A stretch of 64,000 bases of DNA, taken from positions 806,001 through 870,000 of the forward strand of contig NZ_CP162005.1 of the NCBI RefSeq assembly GCF_040822065.1. Direction: 5' to 3'. Numbering within the stretch: the first letter of the stretch is position 1; each line of letters opens with the position of its first letter. The translations under genes and the position numbers were made by a program. Shown here piece by piece: positions 24,134 through 33,086 of the stretch. The stretch is from Pedobacter sp. WC2423. GTDB lineage: Bacteria; Bacteroidota; Bacteroidia; Sphingobacteriales; Sphingobacteriaceae. The notes beneath the pieces are model-generated. The model was not told the origin of the DNA. It did no database searches and worked only from the letters and a program-made list of their open reading frames with translations.

Positions 24134-24174
24134 TCTCCTTTTCATCTCCTGTTCAGTTCACATGGATAGTTTTG
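24134..24174 (+). promoter_or_regulatory. Operator and -7 element of the proline-rich protein gene
   Basis: Two adjoining 11-base direct repeats, TCTCCTTTTCA (24134-24144) and TCTCCTGTTCA (24145-24155), differ at one base. They are followed 11 bases later by TAGTTTTG (24167-24174), an exact -7 consensus. No good TTTG element lies at -33; the repeats cover that place. This is the layout expected for an OmpR/PhoB-type activator, and such a regulator is encoded at 25787. A TTCA-N7-TTCA core recurs before the gene at 25095. Confidence 0.6.
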
Positions 24175-24209
24175 AGGTATAAATAATGCAAAACTAATAA
24201 GGAGAAAAA

Positions 24210-24950
24210 ATGAAAAGTCAAATTAAAAAAATCGCAATAACTGCAACTCTTGCTCTTATGAGCGGATTGGCAATGTCTCAGGTACGCCCATTAAATAATC
24301 TTCCGGCCGGGCCAGTTAAAGGTCCTGGTGATATGCCGCCACCTCCACCAGAAAGAAATAATGGCGGCCCGGAGCGTCGTCCGGTACTAAAAACACTTAC
24401 AACTCTGAATGGGAAAGTGTTGGCATACCAAACAAATGACAGCTATGCCTACAACAGCTTTACCCTTCAAAATGGCAGCCAGGTGATCACAGTCAGGTTT
24501 CCTGAACATTTGGGTAAGCAGCTAATGAGCAACGCTGATAAAGGAAAAACAGTTACCGTTAAAGGGTTTACAGATCTTGATCCGGACGGCTTGAGTACTT
24601 TTCAGCTGGTGAGTGCCGTGGTAGGTGGTAAAAATATTGTTGATACGCCACCAAGACCTCCAATGGTACCGGTAACAGCAGAATCCGGAACTTTTACTGG
24701 AAGCATAAGGGAGATCAGGCGTGACCAGAGCGGTGCGATCCGGGGATTTAATCTTGATAACAAAGTGCAGGTAGACTTACCTCCACCTGCTACTGAACAA
24801 TTACAGTCCCTGTTGAAAACTGGTGAGAAGGTTAAAGTTACCGGCTTTAAAGATACCGTACCAAATGGTGTTGCGCTGGCATCCAATGCACCTGCGATTA
24901 TTCATCCGCAAACCATTGAACTCAATGGTCAGACCTATCTGTTACGATAA
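24210..24950 (+). CDS. Exported proline-rich protein with duplicated beta domain
   Basis: 246 residues, not recognised. It has a signal peptide (cleavage near MSQ-VR), a proline-rich stretch (MPPPPPERNN near residues 44-53), then two related beta-type domains (about 60-145 and 158-246) joined by a TPPRPPMVP linker. Each repeat has F-x-L ... V-x-V and a basic VKGFTD or VTGFKD segment, suggesting an OB-like fold. The C terminus is NGQTYLLR. A clear AAGGAG site precedes ATG 24210. A strong terminator follows, but the next gene has the same architecture and is in an operon with a two-component system. Probably a periplasmic output or ligand-binding partner of that system. Confidence 0.7.
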   Translation: MKSQIKKIAITATLALMSGLAMSQVRPLNNLPAGPVKGPGDMPPPPPERNNGGPERRPVLKTLTTLNGKVLAYQTNDSYAYNSFTLQNGSQVITVRFPEHLGKQLMSNADKGKTVTVKGFTDLDPDGLSTFQLVSAVVGGKNIVDTPPRPPMVPVTAESGTFTGSIREIRRDQSGAIRGFNLDNKVQVDLPPPATEQLQSLLKTGEKVKVTGFKDTVPNGVALASNAPAIIHPQTIELNGQTYLLR

Positions 24951-24956
24951 GATAAC

Positions 24957-24985
24957 CGGGGAGAACAGCCTCTCCCCGTTTTTTT
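24957..24985 (+). terminator. Intrinsic terminator after proline-rich protein gene
   Basis: CGGGGAGA (24957-24964) pairs with TCTCCCCG (24971-24978), followed by seven T residues. It separates the first proline-rich gene from the operon starting at 25095. Confidence 0.93.
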
Positions 24986-25030
24986 ATGAAATAGCAAACT
25001 AACAGGGCTGTTTTGCTGTTAATTAAATTA

Positions 25031-25045
25031 TTCAAATCTCTTTCA
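25031..25045 (+). promoter_or_regulatory. Second TTCA-N7-TTCA site, before the kinase operon
   Basis: TTCA at 25031 and 25042 are spaced 11 bp, the same spacing as in the site at 24141-24155, within a similar T/C-rich context (AATCTC). It lies about 50 bases before the gene at 25095 and suggests autoregulation of the two-component operon. The sequence is short, so chance is not excluded. Confidence 0.4.
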
Positions 25046-25094
25046 GGCGATAATAGATGCTGAATAAAAAAAATCATTAGACAAACAACCGCAA

Positions 25095-25790
25095 ATGAGT
25101 AATAACCGTTCTTTAGTATTGGTGATCATCGCACTATTGCTGGTTATTGTATGGTTATTGGTAAAATCTCCCGTTCCGGTACTGCCCAGACCACCATTAC
25201 GTGAAGATCTTCCAAAACATAAAAAAGTGCAGAAACTGCGTACTGTTACAGGAATAGTTACAGCCTATAAAAACAATCCTCATTTAGATATTAATGCTTT
25301 GGAACTTAAAACCAAAACAGCAGGAATGATGACTATTGATTTTCGTCCGCATACAGCCGAAGCGGTAAAAAAGATTGGTATTACAGGGCAGCTGGTTACC
25401 ATAACTTATAGCTTACAGCCAAACGATGAGGAAGCTGGATACCAGCTGATGGCCATAAAGAATAATAAAACCGGCATTGGTCAGGTTCTTGAAAACTTGC
25501 CACCACCTCCTGATATACCTGATCATGAAACGGAGAGTTTCAAATTGAATAAACCTTTAATTATCACAGATCAATATGGTGGTATTGTGGCGTTAAAACA
25601 GCAACAATTACTTTTTCATTTTAAACCCGGGCTGGTAAATAATATAGCACCCCTGATCAAATTAAGCCAGCAGTTAAATCTTGTCGCAGTAAGGCGTCCT
25701 GATAACCTTGGCTTTATCAATGTGAACCACGATAAAGTATATATTGTTCTCAGCATAACCATGGATAACAAAACTTTTCTAGTCAGATGA
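25095..25790 (+). CDS. Membrane-anchored protein, paralogue of the proline-rich exported protein
   Basis: 231 residues, not recognised. An N-terminal anchor helix (about 7-23) is followed by a proline stretch (VPVLPRPPL), one beta-type domain (about 50-130), a PPPPDIP linker and a second domain (about 145-231) ending in NKTFLVR. The order anchor, domain, proline linker, domain and the C-terminal N-x-x-T-aromatic-L-x-R ending match the gene at 24210. Its stop overlaps the response regulator start by four bases (ATGA). This tight coupling suggests a sensory or modulating role for the kinase two genes downstream. Confidence 0.68.
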   Translation: MSNNRSLVLVIIALLLVIVWLLVKSPVPVLPRPPLREDLPKHKKVQKLRTVTGIVTAYKNNPHLDINALELKTKTAGMMTIDFRPHTAEAVKKIGITGQLVTITYSLQPNDEEAGYQLMAIKNNKTGIGQVLENLPPPPDIPDHETESFKLNKPLIITDQYGGIVALKQQQLLFHFKPGLVNNIAPLIKLSQQLNLVAVRRPDNLGFINVNHDKVYIVLSITMDNKTFLVR

Positions 25791-26470
25791 AGATATTATT
25801 GGTAGAAGACGAAATTAAATTAGCAGGTTTCATTGCCGATGGCCTGATGCATGCTGGTCACGTATGTGACCATATAGCCGATGGTAATAAGGGCTTGGAA
25901 ACGGCCATGGTAAATAATTACGACCTGATCTTGCTCGATCTGATGTTGCCAGCACTTAATGGCTTTGAGGTATTGAAAAACTTGCGCAATTTCAATAACC
26001 AAACTCCGGTAATCATACTCAGTGCGTTAAATGATACCGAAAACGTGATTAAAGGTCTTGACTTTGGTGCTATTGATTATCTGAAAAAGCCATTTGATTT
26101 TGATGAGTTATTAGCCAGGGTCCGCGCTGTTCAGCGACGTTCACTAGCACATAGTACTTTAAAATTACAGGTGTCAGATCTCCATATTGACCTGTTGAGC
26201 AGGGAAGTTTGCAGGGCCGAAAAACCAGTGATTCTGAGTAATCGTGAATTTAGTTTACTGGAATTCCTGGTTTCCAATTCAAATAAAGTGATTACCAAAT
26301 CACAAATACTTGAAAAAGTATGGGATATAAATTTTGATCCTGGAAGTAATATAGTAGAAGTACATCTTTATCAGTTGCGAAAAAAAATGGATAGGGGATA
26401 TAATGAAGAGCTGATCCACACAGTTATTGGGCGGGGATATATCCTCAAAGGCGAAGTAAAAAAGGGATAA
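25787..26470 (+). CDS. OmpR-family response regulator
   Basis: 227 residues. The receiver domain has E7/D8, phospho-acceptor D51 in LILLDLMLP and Lys in YLKKPFDFDE. The winged-helix effector domain (about 130-225) has LSNREFSLLEFLV and IVEVHLYQLRKKMDR. It is in an operon with an anchored protein upstream (four-base overlap) and a kinase downstream (five-base gap). The likely targets are the 11-bp-spaced repeats at 24134-24155 and 25031-25045. Confidence 0.93.
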   Translation: MKILLVEDEIKLAGFIADGLMHAGHVCDHIADGNKGLETAMVNNYDLILLDLMLPALNGFEVLKNLRNFNNQTPVIILSALNDTENVIKGLDFGAIDYLKKPFDFDELLARVRAVQRRSLAHSTLKLQVSDLHIDLLSREVCRAEKPVILSNREFSLLEFLVSNSNKVITKSQILEKVWDINFDPGSNIVEVHLYQLRKKMDRGYNEELIHTVIGRGYILKGEVKKG

Positions 26471-26475
26471 GAAGG

Positions 26476-27870
26476 ATGCTGGGAAAACGACAGTTTGGGA
26501 TCAAGTTAAAAATAACTATAGTATTTAGTCTGATCTTTATATTGCTAAGTTTTTCATTCAATCTGTATTGTTACCGGCAGATCAGAACCTTAATGATTTC
26601 TGATAATAATACCTACTTGCTGGCAATGGCGCAGACGCTTCTGGATAAAACAGAAATATCACCTGTAATTATCCCTTTGCCCGATAATAATACCTCTATA
26701 AGGGTTTTATACCATTCAGCAGGTAAACCTGTCACAGTTTTCCAGTCTCCTGGGATCATTAAAAATATCAGCATACCTTCAAAGACCGGAGTGACAGATA
26801 CCTTAGGAATGAGGGTGGCCTATGTAATCAGCAGCAATGCAGATGATCCAGCCGAATTGATGCTTGTGCGCAATGCAGATCAATTAAACCATAACCTGCA
26901 TTACCTGCTGTTACTACTTTTCGCCTGCAGTCTGATCAGTGTATTACTGGCAGGTTTAATCGCTTATATCTTGTCTTTCTATTTGTTGCAACCTGTACAG
27001 CGGATCATCAATGCGGCCAAAGTAATCAATACCAATAAGCTCAGGGATGTTATCCCGGTTAAAAAAACCAATGATGAACTGCAGGAGCTTACAGAAACCA
27101 TTAATACTATGCTATTGAGAATCGATGAATCGCTGCAGCAGCAGCAAAACTTTTTTGCGTCGGCTTCTCATGAGCTTAAAACACCGCTGGCCATTATGCG
27201 CGCGGAGATAGAGGTTCACTTGTTAAAACCAGGATTGGCCACGCAGCTATCAAATTTAATGGAAAGCCAGTTATCAGAAATTAACAGGCTGGAACAGGTA
27301 GTACAAGAGTTTTTATTGATCAGTCAGCTGAAAAGCAAAGGGATCACTTTACATAAACAACAGTTAGACCTCTCGTCAGTTATCCTGAAATTATTCCACA
27401 GGGTTCAACCATTATTACAGGAAAAAGAACTGAAAACTACAATCCATTTTGATAAGGAAGCAGAAACATTCATGATTTGGGCAGACGAAGATAAGTTAAA
27501 CATCCTGTTAATGAATCTTATTGAAAATGCGATCAAGTATAGTGCTGCTGGTACTATTATTACTTGTTGTGTTCAACAAACATTACAAAAAAATCATATA
27601 GCAATTAGCTTCAAAAATACGATTCCTGAAGAGAGCTTTCCAACCGAAAATCTGCAAAATGCTTTTCATAGAGAAACTCTTCAGGCAAATGGTGCAGGCA
27701 TTGGCTTATGGCTGGTCAAAGAAATAATCCATTTACATGGTGGAAATTTTAATATTACCAGTGCTGATTTCATTTTTGAAGCAGAGATTACCCTGCCCTT
27801 AACAAAATTTGGTGCTGTTCATCAAATTGATGGGCAATCCGTATATCCAACCCATATGAAGAAAAATTAA
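26476..27870 (+). CDS. Membrane sensor histidine kinase with HAMP domain
   Basis: 464 residues. Two membrane helices (about 10-32 and 142-168) frame a short periplasmic region of ~105 residues. HAMP (about 170-222) is followed by HisKA with His232 in SASHELKTPLA and an HATPase domain with LIENAIKYS and GAGIGLWLVKEI. The ATP-lid G1 box is degenerate: FKNTIPEE stands where D-x-G-x-G is usual, so kinase activity may be low or the enzyme may act mainly as phosphatase. It partners the regulator at 25787. The small periplasmic part suggests sensing through the adjacent anchored protein. Confidence 0.9.
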   Translation: MLGKRQFGIKLKITIVFSLIFILLSFSFNLYCYRQIRTLMISDNNTYLLAMAQTLLDKTEISPVIIPLPDNNTSIRVLYHSAGKPVTVFQSPGIIKNISIPSKTGVTDTLGMRVAYVISSNADDPAELMLVRNADQLNHNLHYLLLLLFACSLISVLLAGLIAYILSFYLLQPVQRIINAAKVINTNKLRDVIPVKKTNDELQELTETINTMLLRIDESLQQQQNFFASASHELKTPLAIMRAEIEVHLLKPGLATQLSNLMESQLSEINRLEQVVQEFLLISQLKSKGITLHKQQLDLSSVILKLFHRVQPLLQEKELKTTIHFDKEAETFMIWADEDKLNILLMNLIENAIKYSAAGTIITCCVQQTLQKNHIAISFKNTIPEESFPTENLQNAFHRETLQANGAGIGLWLVKEIIHLHGGNFNITSADFIFEAEITLPLTKFGAVHQIDGQSVYPTHMKKN

Positions 27871-27975
27871 TATGCATACTTTTCTTGATAAGTGTCTGAT
27901 TTTTATTTAGTTATTTTGTTTTGTGGTTTTTTAGTGTCCAAACAATAGTTCCAATCCTTCTGTTGACAATTTAAT

Positions 27976-29193
27976 ATGAGCAAACACATAAAAGGAGCCA
28001 CGGTAAACAAAAAGATCATCTGGCCATTGCAATCTCTCAATTTTTTTATGGCCGATCTCCAGGCAGGGGTAGGTCCGTTTTTGGGTATATTCCTATTAGC
28101 CCATGGCTGGAAAAGTGGACTGATTGGTTCGGTAATGACTATTGGTGGAGTAGCAGGAATGATTATGACTATTCCTGCGGGGGCATTAATCGATGCGACT
28201 AAAAGAAAACGGTTTTACGTAGTGATTTCAGCAGTCTTTACTATACTGGCATCCTGCGTTATTTTATTCTCCCAGGAGTTTTGGGTGGTCAGTATATCGC
28301 TCGTTGCTACAGCTATCGCAGGTTCGGTTATAGGTCCGGCAATAATCGGTATTACGCTTGGAATAGTTAAGCAGAAGGGTTTTAACCGGCAGAACGGTAA
28401 TAACCAGGCATTTAATCATGCAGGTAACGTTTTAGGTTCAGCTTTTTCAGGTTATCTCGGCTATAAATTTGGAATGACTGCTATATTTTTATTATCCGCC
28501 TTTTTCGGAGTATTATCCATTATTTCAGTTTTAATGATACCGGCAAAGTCCATCGACGATAATGCTGCACGAGGGATGAAAGAAGGGGGAGAAGACGATA
28601 AAGCAAGTGGTTTTAAGGTGCTGTTTCAGTGTAAACCTCTATTGGTGCTTGCGGGCGCACTTGCCTTTTTCCATCTTGGTAATGGTGCAATGTTACCCTT
28701 ATATGGGTTGGCGGCAGCTGCCAAAAATCAGGAGAATGCGTCGGTATTTGTATCCATGACAATAATTATCGCTCAACTGGTCATGATAGGTGCTTCTTTG
28801 CTTGCAATTCGTATGTCTGAAAAAAGCGGTTATTGGCTGGTATTATTGATTTCTTTTATCTCATTACCTATCCGTGGTTTAATTGCAGCACATATGGCAA
28901 GCCATATCGGTATCTATCCAGTACAAATCCTTGACGGTATCGGTGCTGGTCTGCAAAGTGTGGCTGTTCCCGGACTAGTCGCGCATATTCTGAACGGAAC
29001 AGGCCGTGTAAACATCGGTCAGGGTGCGGTTATGACAGTTCAGGGACTTGGTGCCTCGTTTAGCCCTGCAATAGGCGGTTGGATAGCACAGGAAATAGGG
29101 TACAACTCCACCTTTATGATCCTTGGAGGATTTGCCATCGGTTCAATTTTACTGTGGGTTTTATTTGCAAAAACTATCAGAGCTGTTTGTTAG
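27976..29193 (+). CDS. MFS transporter
   Basis: 405 residues with about twelve membrane helices in two halves. There is a short charged loop GALIDATKRKRFY after helix 2, as in the MFS signature, and a charged central loop (about 195-212, RGMKEGGEDDKA). It is probably a proton-coupled exporter in the inner membrane; the substrate is unknown. It starts about 105 bases after the kinase gene. It is followed after 80 bases by another transporter, so the two may form a unit. Confidence 0.88.
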   Translation: MSKHIKGATVNKKIIWPLQSLNFFMADLQAGVGPFLGIFLLAHGWKSGLIGSVMTIGGVAGMIMTIPAGALIDATKRKRFYVVISAVFTILASCVILFSQEFWVVSISLVATAIAGSVIGPAIIGITLGIVKQKGFNRQNGNNQAFNHAGNVLGSAFSGYLGYKFGMTAIFLLSAFFGVLSIISVLMIPAKSIDDNAARGMKEGGEDDKASGFKVLFQCKPLLVLAGALAFFHLGNGAMLPLYGLAAAAKNQENASVFVSMTIIIAQLVMIGASLLAIRMSEKSGYWLVLLISFISLPIRGLIAAHMASHIGIYPVQILDGIGAGLQSVAVPGLVAHILNGTGRVNIGQGAVMTVQGLGASFSPAIGGWIAQEIGYNSTFMILGGFAIGSILLWVLFAKTIRAVC

Positions 29194-29272
29194 CTGGTAT
29201 TAATTTTCTTCATCTCATTAACTTCATCTAATAATATCAAATAAATCAAGTTGAACAATCTTACCTGTTTTT

Positions 29273-30517
29273 ATGAATAACATACTTATCTGGAGCATTT
29301 CTTTTATTGCAATTGCAGGTGTCATTATACGGCCTTTTAAAGTCACAGAAGCATTTTATGCGGTAAGTGGGGCCTTTGTACTTATAATTCTTCAACTCAT
29401 CAGTACATCAGATGCGCTGGCAGGAGTAGCAAAGGGTCTGGATGTTTATCTGTTTCTGACCGGAATGATGTTGCTGGCTGAAACAGCCAGAGAGGAAAAA
29501 CTATTCGACTGGCTGGCCGCACATGCGACTATAATGGCCAAAGGATCCTCAGGGAAATTATTTTTATTAATCTATCTTGTTGGTATTATCGTAACAGTAT
29601 TTCTATCGAATGATGCAACTGCGGTGGTTTTGACACCAGCTGTAGCTGCCGTTGTGAAAACTGCAAAGGTGGAAAAACCTTTACCCTATTTATTGATCTG
29701 TGCATTTGTCGCTAATGCAGCTTCCTTTGTATTACCTATATCCAACCCGGCAAACTTAGTGATTTACGGTACTCACATGCCTTCTTTATTACATTGGCTT
29801 GGGCAGTTTTTAATACCTTCTGTGTGTGCCATAACTGTTACTTACTTTATGCTTCGCTATACACAACGCGACTGCTTTACAGAGAAAATTGAAACTGACA
29901 TCGAATTACCTCAACTGACTCAGGGAGGTAAAATGGCATTGATCGGTATATGTGTTACAACAGTAGTACTTTTAGTTTCATCAGCATGGAATATTCAGCT
30001 TGGTTTACCAACGGCAATTACCGGCATTATTACCACTGTGATCGTGCTGGCCAGGACAAATAAAAATCCTGTAACTATTGTCAAAGGTGTGTCCTGGTCT
30101 GTATTACCTTTAGTAGCAGGTTTGTTTATAATCGTTGAAGCTTTAAATGAAACCGGTATGATTCAGCAATTAACTGCGCTTTTAATGCATACCATCTCCA
30201 GATCCGAAGCGGCAGCAGTTTGGCTAAGTGGTTCAGTGGTTGCAGTGGCCTGTAATTTGGTTAATAATTTGCCAGCTGGTTTGATTGCAGGGAGTGTGCT
30301 CCAGAATGGTCATGTTCCTGAAAGTGTAAAAAGTGCAGTGCTTATTGGAGTGGATCTTGGCCCGAACCTTTCCATCACCGGCTCGCTGGCTACCATTTTG
30401 TGGCTCGTGGCGCTGCGAAGGGAAGGCCAGGAAATTAGTGCCTGGACATTCTTGAAATTAGGAAGCATGATCATGACTGCAGCACTGCTAATATCGATAC
30501 TGTCTCTATGGATATAA
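29273..30517 (+). CDS. ArsB-like SLC13/arsenical-pump family transporter
   Basis: 414 residues with ten to twelve membrane helices. The segments FLSNDATAVVLTPAV and VLPISNPANLVIYG in the first half, and NLVNNLPAGLIAGSVL with DLGPNLSITGSLATILW in the second, are the inverted-repeat signature of the ArsB/NhaD ion-transporter superfamily. It may export arsenite or carry another anion. No arsR, arsC or arsenate gene is adjacent, so the substrate is open. Confidence 0.85.
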   Translation: MNNILIWSISFIAIAGVIIRPFKVTEAFYAVSGAFVLIILQLISTSDALAGVAKGLDVYLFLTGMMLLAETAREEKLFDWLAAHATIMAKGSSGKLFLLIYLVGIIVTVFLSNDATAVVLTPAVAAVVKTAKVEKPLPYLLICAFVANAASFVLPISNPANLVIYGTHMPSLLHWLGQFLIPSVCAITVTYFMLRYTQRDCFTEKIETDIELPQLTQGGKMALIGICVTTVVLLVSSAWNIQLGLPTAITGIITTVIVLARTNKNPVTIVKGVSWSVLPLVAGLFIIVEALNETGMIQQLTALLMHTISRSEAAAVWLSGSVVAVACNLVNNLPAGLIAGSVLQNGHVPESVKSAVLIGVDLGPNLSITGSLATILWLVALRREGQEISAWTFLKLGSMIMTAALLISILSLWI

Positions 30518-30550
30518 ATACTTTTTATTTTCCGTAGCTAAAATTTATAG

Positions 30551-30579
30551 TTTGTTAATTATTTTTTCTTGTAAACTTG
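30551..30579 (+). promoter_or_regulatory. Possible promoter of acetyltransferase gene
   Basis: TTTG (30551-30554) and TAAACTTG (30572-30579) resemble the Bacteroidetes consensus with one mismatch and a 17-base spacer, two short of the usual 19. The start codon is about 30 bases downstream. Confidence 0.35.
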
Positions 30580-30611
30580 CTATATCTTGATTGTTATTAA
30601 CCCTGATGCCT

Positions 30612-31064
30612 ATGCTTATTATAAAATACACACCAGTTTTTAAAGAGAAATGTATCGAAATATTTAAAAGTAATTTACCTAAATTCTTTGCTCCGGATGA
30701 ATTGCAATTATTTGAAGCCTTTTTAGATCATGATACTGAAGATAACTATTATGTTGTAGAGGACGATGGACACTTATTAGGCTGTGGTGGCATTTTTTTA
30801 GATGAAAAAACTGATGAGGCGGGCCTGTCATGGGGCATGGTGCATGCCCGGCATCACCTGAAAGGAATTGGTAAATTGTTTACACAATACAGGATAGATC
30901 TCTTAAAGAAATTATATCCTGCCAAAATCTACAAAATTGATACTTCACAGCATACGGCGGCATTTTATGAAAAAAATGGTTTCAATATAGTCTGCATTAT
31001 ACCAGATGGTTTTGGTAAGGGAATCGATAAGTATACCATGAAAATGGAAAATAGGTTAATGTAA
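30612..31064 (+). CDS. GNAT-family N-acetyltransferase
   Basis: 150 residues from ATG 30612; ATG 30606 is also possible, and an upstream TTG frame is not used. The GNAT fold is seen in LLGCGGIFL (strand 4), WGMVHARHHLKGIGKLFTQY with the acetyl-CoA pyrophosphate-binding (R/Q)-x-x-G-x-G/A-like KGIGK, and HTAAFYEKNGF near the end. Typical length. It probably acetylates a small molecule or a protein N terminus. A hairpin follows between it and the convergent gene. Confidence 0.85.
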   Translation: MLIIKYTPVFKEKCIEIFKSNLPKFFAPDELQLFEAFLDHDTEDNYYVVEDDGHLLGCGGIFLDEKTDEAGLSWGMVHARHHLKGIGKLFTQYRIDLLKKLYPAKIYKIDTSQHTAAFYEKNGFNIVCIIPDGFGKGIDKYTMKMENRLM

Positions 31065-31075
31065 ATAACATATTA

Positions 31076-31111
31076 GTGAAACTAGTTATAAAGATGTAAA
31101 ACTAGTTTCAC
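31076..31111. terminator. Hairpin between convergent genes
   Basis: GTGAAACTAGT (31076-31086) pairs with ACTAGTTTCAC (31101-31111) across a 14-base loop. It lies between the acetyltransferase gene and the convergent small gene and could end both transcripts, although no T-run is present. Confidence 0.55.
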
Positions 31112-31122
31112 CGCTAAATTGA

Positions 31123-31386
31123 TTAAAGGTTTTTATCCTTTGTCTCTTTAACTATTTCAGAAGTATGAGAAAAGTTACCCTTGCTCCATCCAGCGTTATT
31201 ACCATAAGGGTTGGTAATATATGCACCTGTTTTGGTATCTAAAATAACTACTCCTTTTTCTCCTACAGCGGTCTGATACCTTCCAATTTGTTCAGAACCT
31301 TCTTGCTTGAAACTAAAAGCGCCGAATAATAGTGTTGCAGTAAAAAGACCGATCATAACTGATTTAATGTCAACTGAATACTTCAT
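31123..31386 (-). CDS. Small membrane-anchored hypothetical protein
   Basis: 87 residues, not recognised. An N-terminal hydrophobic helix (about 9-25, ending in SFKQEG) may be a signal peptide or anchor. The remaining ~60 residues read like a short beta hairpin domain (YQTAVGEKGVVILDTKTGAYI) similar in style to small exported proteins of Sphingobacteriaceae. It faces away from the Hsp20 gene. Function unknown. Confidence 0.6.
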   Translation of the reverse strand: MKYSVDIKSVMIGLFTATLLFGAFSFKQEGSEQIGRYQTAVGEKGVVILDTKTGAYITNPYGNNAGWSKGNFSHTSEIVKETKDKNL

Positions 31387-31737
31387 AAATATTTAAGTTT
31401 AATTTGTGCGATAAATCTAATATACAATAACTGCCAGAAAATTAATCACAAATATTTAAGGTAATCAACAGCTGATTAATATTGTAAACGGAAAAATATA
31501 TTGACGGGCTAAAGGAACCAAAATGAGTATGGCTAATCTGACATCCCATTTGAATAGTTTGTCTGAATTTTTGACAGATTTTTACTGAGAAAATAGTATA
31601 AATATTGAAATTTTTTCAGGTAGAATAGCTCAAAATGCAAATGGCATTGACCTTGTATTTCATTTTATGAATATGAGTTCAAAAATTTTAATTAACAAAA
31701 GTTTTAATCATTAAATCAAATTAAGGAGGAAAAACCC
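31387..31737. other. Divergent intergenic region before Hsp20 gene
   Basis: About 350 AT-rich bases between the divergent small anchored gene and the Hsp20 gene. No supported gene; a 21-codon frame at 31523-31588 is too short to accept. It likely holds both promoters, but no exact consensus could be assigned. Confidence 0.5.
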
Positions 31738-32181
31738 ATGACATTGGTTAAATTAAATGCTGAAAACAAAAAGAAAAACGTATTAATACCAGGCTTTAAC
31801 GACGTTTTTGATTCAATTATCAATGATACTTTTTTTTCTGACCGTCTGCTAACCAGAGTTCCGGCAGCCAACATCAGCGAAAGCCCTGATCACTTTCATT
31901 TGGAGCTTGCTGCACCTGGCTTAAATAAGGAAGATTTCAAACTTAACCTGGAAAGAAATGTATTGAGCGTCACTGTCGAAAAACAACCTAAAGATCAACA
32001 AAATCAAAAGCATTTCACCAAGCGTGAATATAGCTACACTTCTTTTGTACGTTCTTTCAGCTTGCCGGAATCAGCTGATGAGAACAATATTCAGGCTAAA
32101 TATGCAGCTGGTATATTGACAATTGAAATTCCAAAAAAAGAAGAGGCTAAAACAATAAGCCGTCAGATTGAGATCCAATAA
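31738..32181 (+). CDS. Hsp20/alpha-crystallin small heat-shock protein
   Basis: 147 residues. An N-terminal arm (1-35) contains NDVFDSIINDTFF. The alpha-crystallin domain (about 38-135) has LELAAPGLNKEDFKL and the closing AKYAAGILTIEIPKK, the A-x-x-x-G-x-L motif. It is an ATP-independent holdase that keeps unfolding proteins soluble. An AAGGAGG site precedes ATG 31738, one of few in this window, which suggests high expression. A strong terminator follows. Confidence 0.95.
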   Translation: MTLVKLNAENKKKNVLIPGFNDVFDSIINDTFFSDRLLTRVPAANISESPDHFHLELAAPGLNKEDFKLNLERNVLSVTVEKQPKDQQNQKHFTKREYSYTSFVRSFSLPESADENNIQAKYAAGILTIEIPKKEEAKTISRQIEIQ

Positions 32182-32195
32182 AATGTTTCAACAAA

Positions 32196-32225
32196 GGGCC
32201 TTTTACTTGTAAAGGGCCCTTTTTT
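32196..32225 (+). terminator. Intrinsic terminator of Hsp20 gene
   Basis: GGGCCTTTTAC (32196-32206) pairs with GTAAAGGGCCC (32209-32219), with one G-U pair, and is followed by six T residues. Confidence 0.92.
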
Positions 32226-32351
32226 ATATCTCTTGTCAATTTTATATCTCTAATCAATTATTATTTAAAGCAGAAAGCCTTTTGAATTTATTTACATTAA
32301 AAGCATAGAGAAAGAATTCACCGCAGGTTCCGTGTCTTTTATCGCTATAAT

Positions 32352-32828
32352 TTAAGACAAATATGTAATCAGCAATTCAGCTGTTCTTTGTACAGCCTGA
32401 TCAACAATTTCTTCTGGACAGCCCTCAAATACTTTTCTGTCCGAAAACAAGGGCTTGCTATGGAGCTGGCAATCAATAAATATCGTGCCGACTGGTTTTT
32501 CCGGACTTTCACTACCGCCGGGACAGGTAAGTCCAGTTACACCAATGTGTATGTCAGCTGGAATCAATTCAAAGAGTCCTTTAGCAATGGCTTGTGTGAC
32601 CTCCATAGATTCCGGTGTAAAAGTTTTGATCATTTCTTCAGGAACATTTAATAAAGTTTCTTTAAGCATTGCATCGTAACAAATAATTCCGCCCTTTAAA
32701 AATTTTCCGGCATCATTCAGCAATGAAAAATCTGATGCAATCCTTCCGGCAGTTGCACTTTCCGCAAATGCAAGGGTGAGTCCCTGAGCGATTAATAATC
32801 TTCCGCATATTTCAAGTTGGTCATTCAT
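32352..32828 (-). CDS. CinA-type nicotinamide-nucleotide amidohydrolase
   Basis: 158 residues, equal to the C-terminal domain of CinA alone (PncC type). Motifs AFAESATAGRIASDFS and GVTGLTCPGGSESPEKPVGTIFI are the family hallmarks. It deamidates nicotinamide mononucleotide to nicotinate mononucleotide in NAD recycling. Single-domain forms are often found in stress-related gene clusters, which fits the neighbours (Hsp20, glgX-like, YciE/F-like). It is on the minus strand and divergent from the glgX-like gene. Confidence 0.88.
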   Translation of the reverse strand: MNDQLEICGRLLIAQGLTLAFAESATAGRIASDFSLLNDAGKFLKGGIICYDAMLKETLLNVPEEMIKTFTPESMEVTQAIAKGLFELIPADIHIGVTGLTCPGGSESPEKPVGTIFIDCQLHSKPLFSDRKVFEGCPEEIVDQAVQRTAELLITYLS

Positions 32829-33086
32829 ATTAGTGAATATTAAAAACTAAGTCACTGATTTTGGATTATATAACCGGCACTTATCTGTTTTGTTTAATTT
32901 CTTTTAAATCATAGTATGATCTTTTCTGACCGGTTACTAATACTTATTTTTTACTTGTATAAAATATTTTAAAATGTGATTTGCGCTCATTATAACAAAA
33001 TATAGCGCAATTTCCGGCTTAGCGCATTTGCTAAAACACAGTTTATATTAATTTGTTAACATGAAATTATCAAATCATAAATACTG

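Noticed and set aside
31523..31588. 21-codon frame before the Hsp20 gene
   Set aside because: Too short, no recognisable family, and no clear ribosome-binding site.
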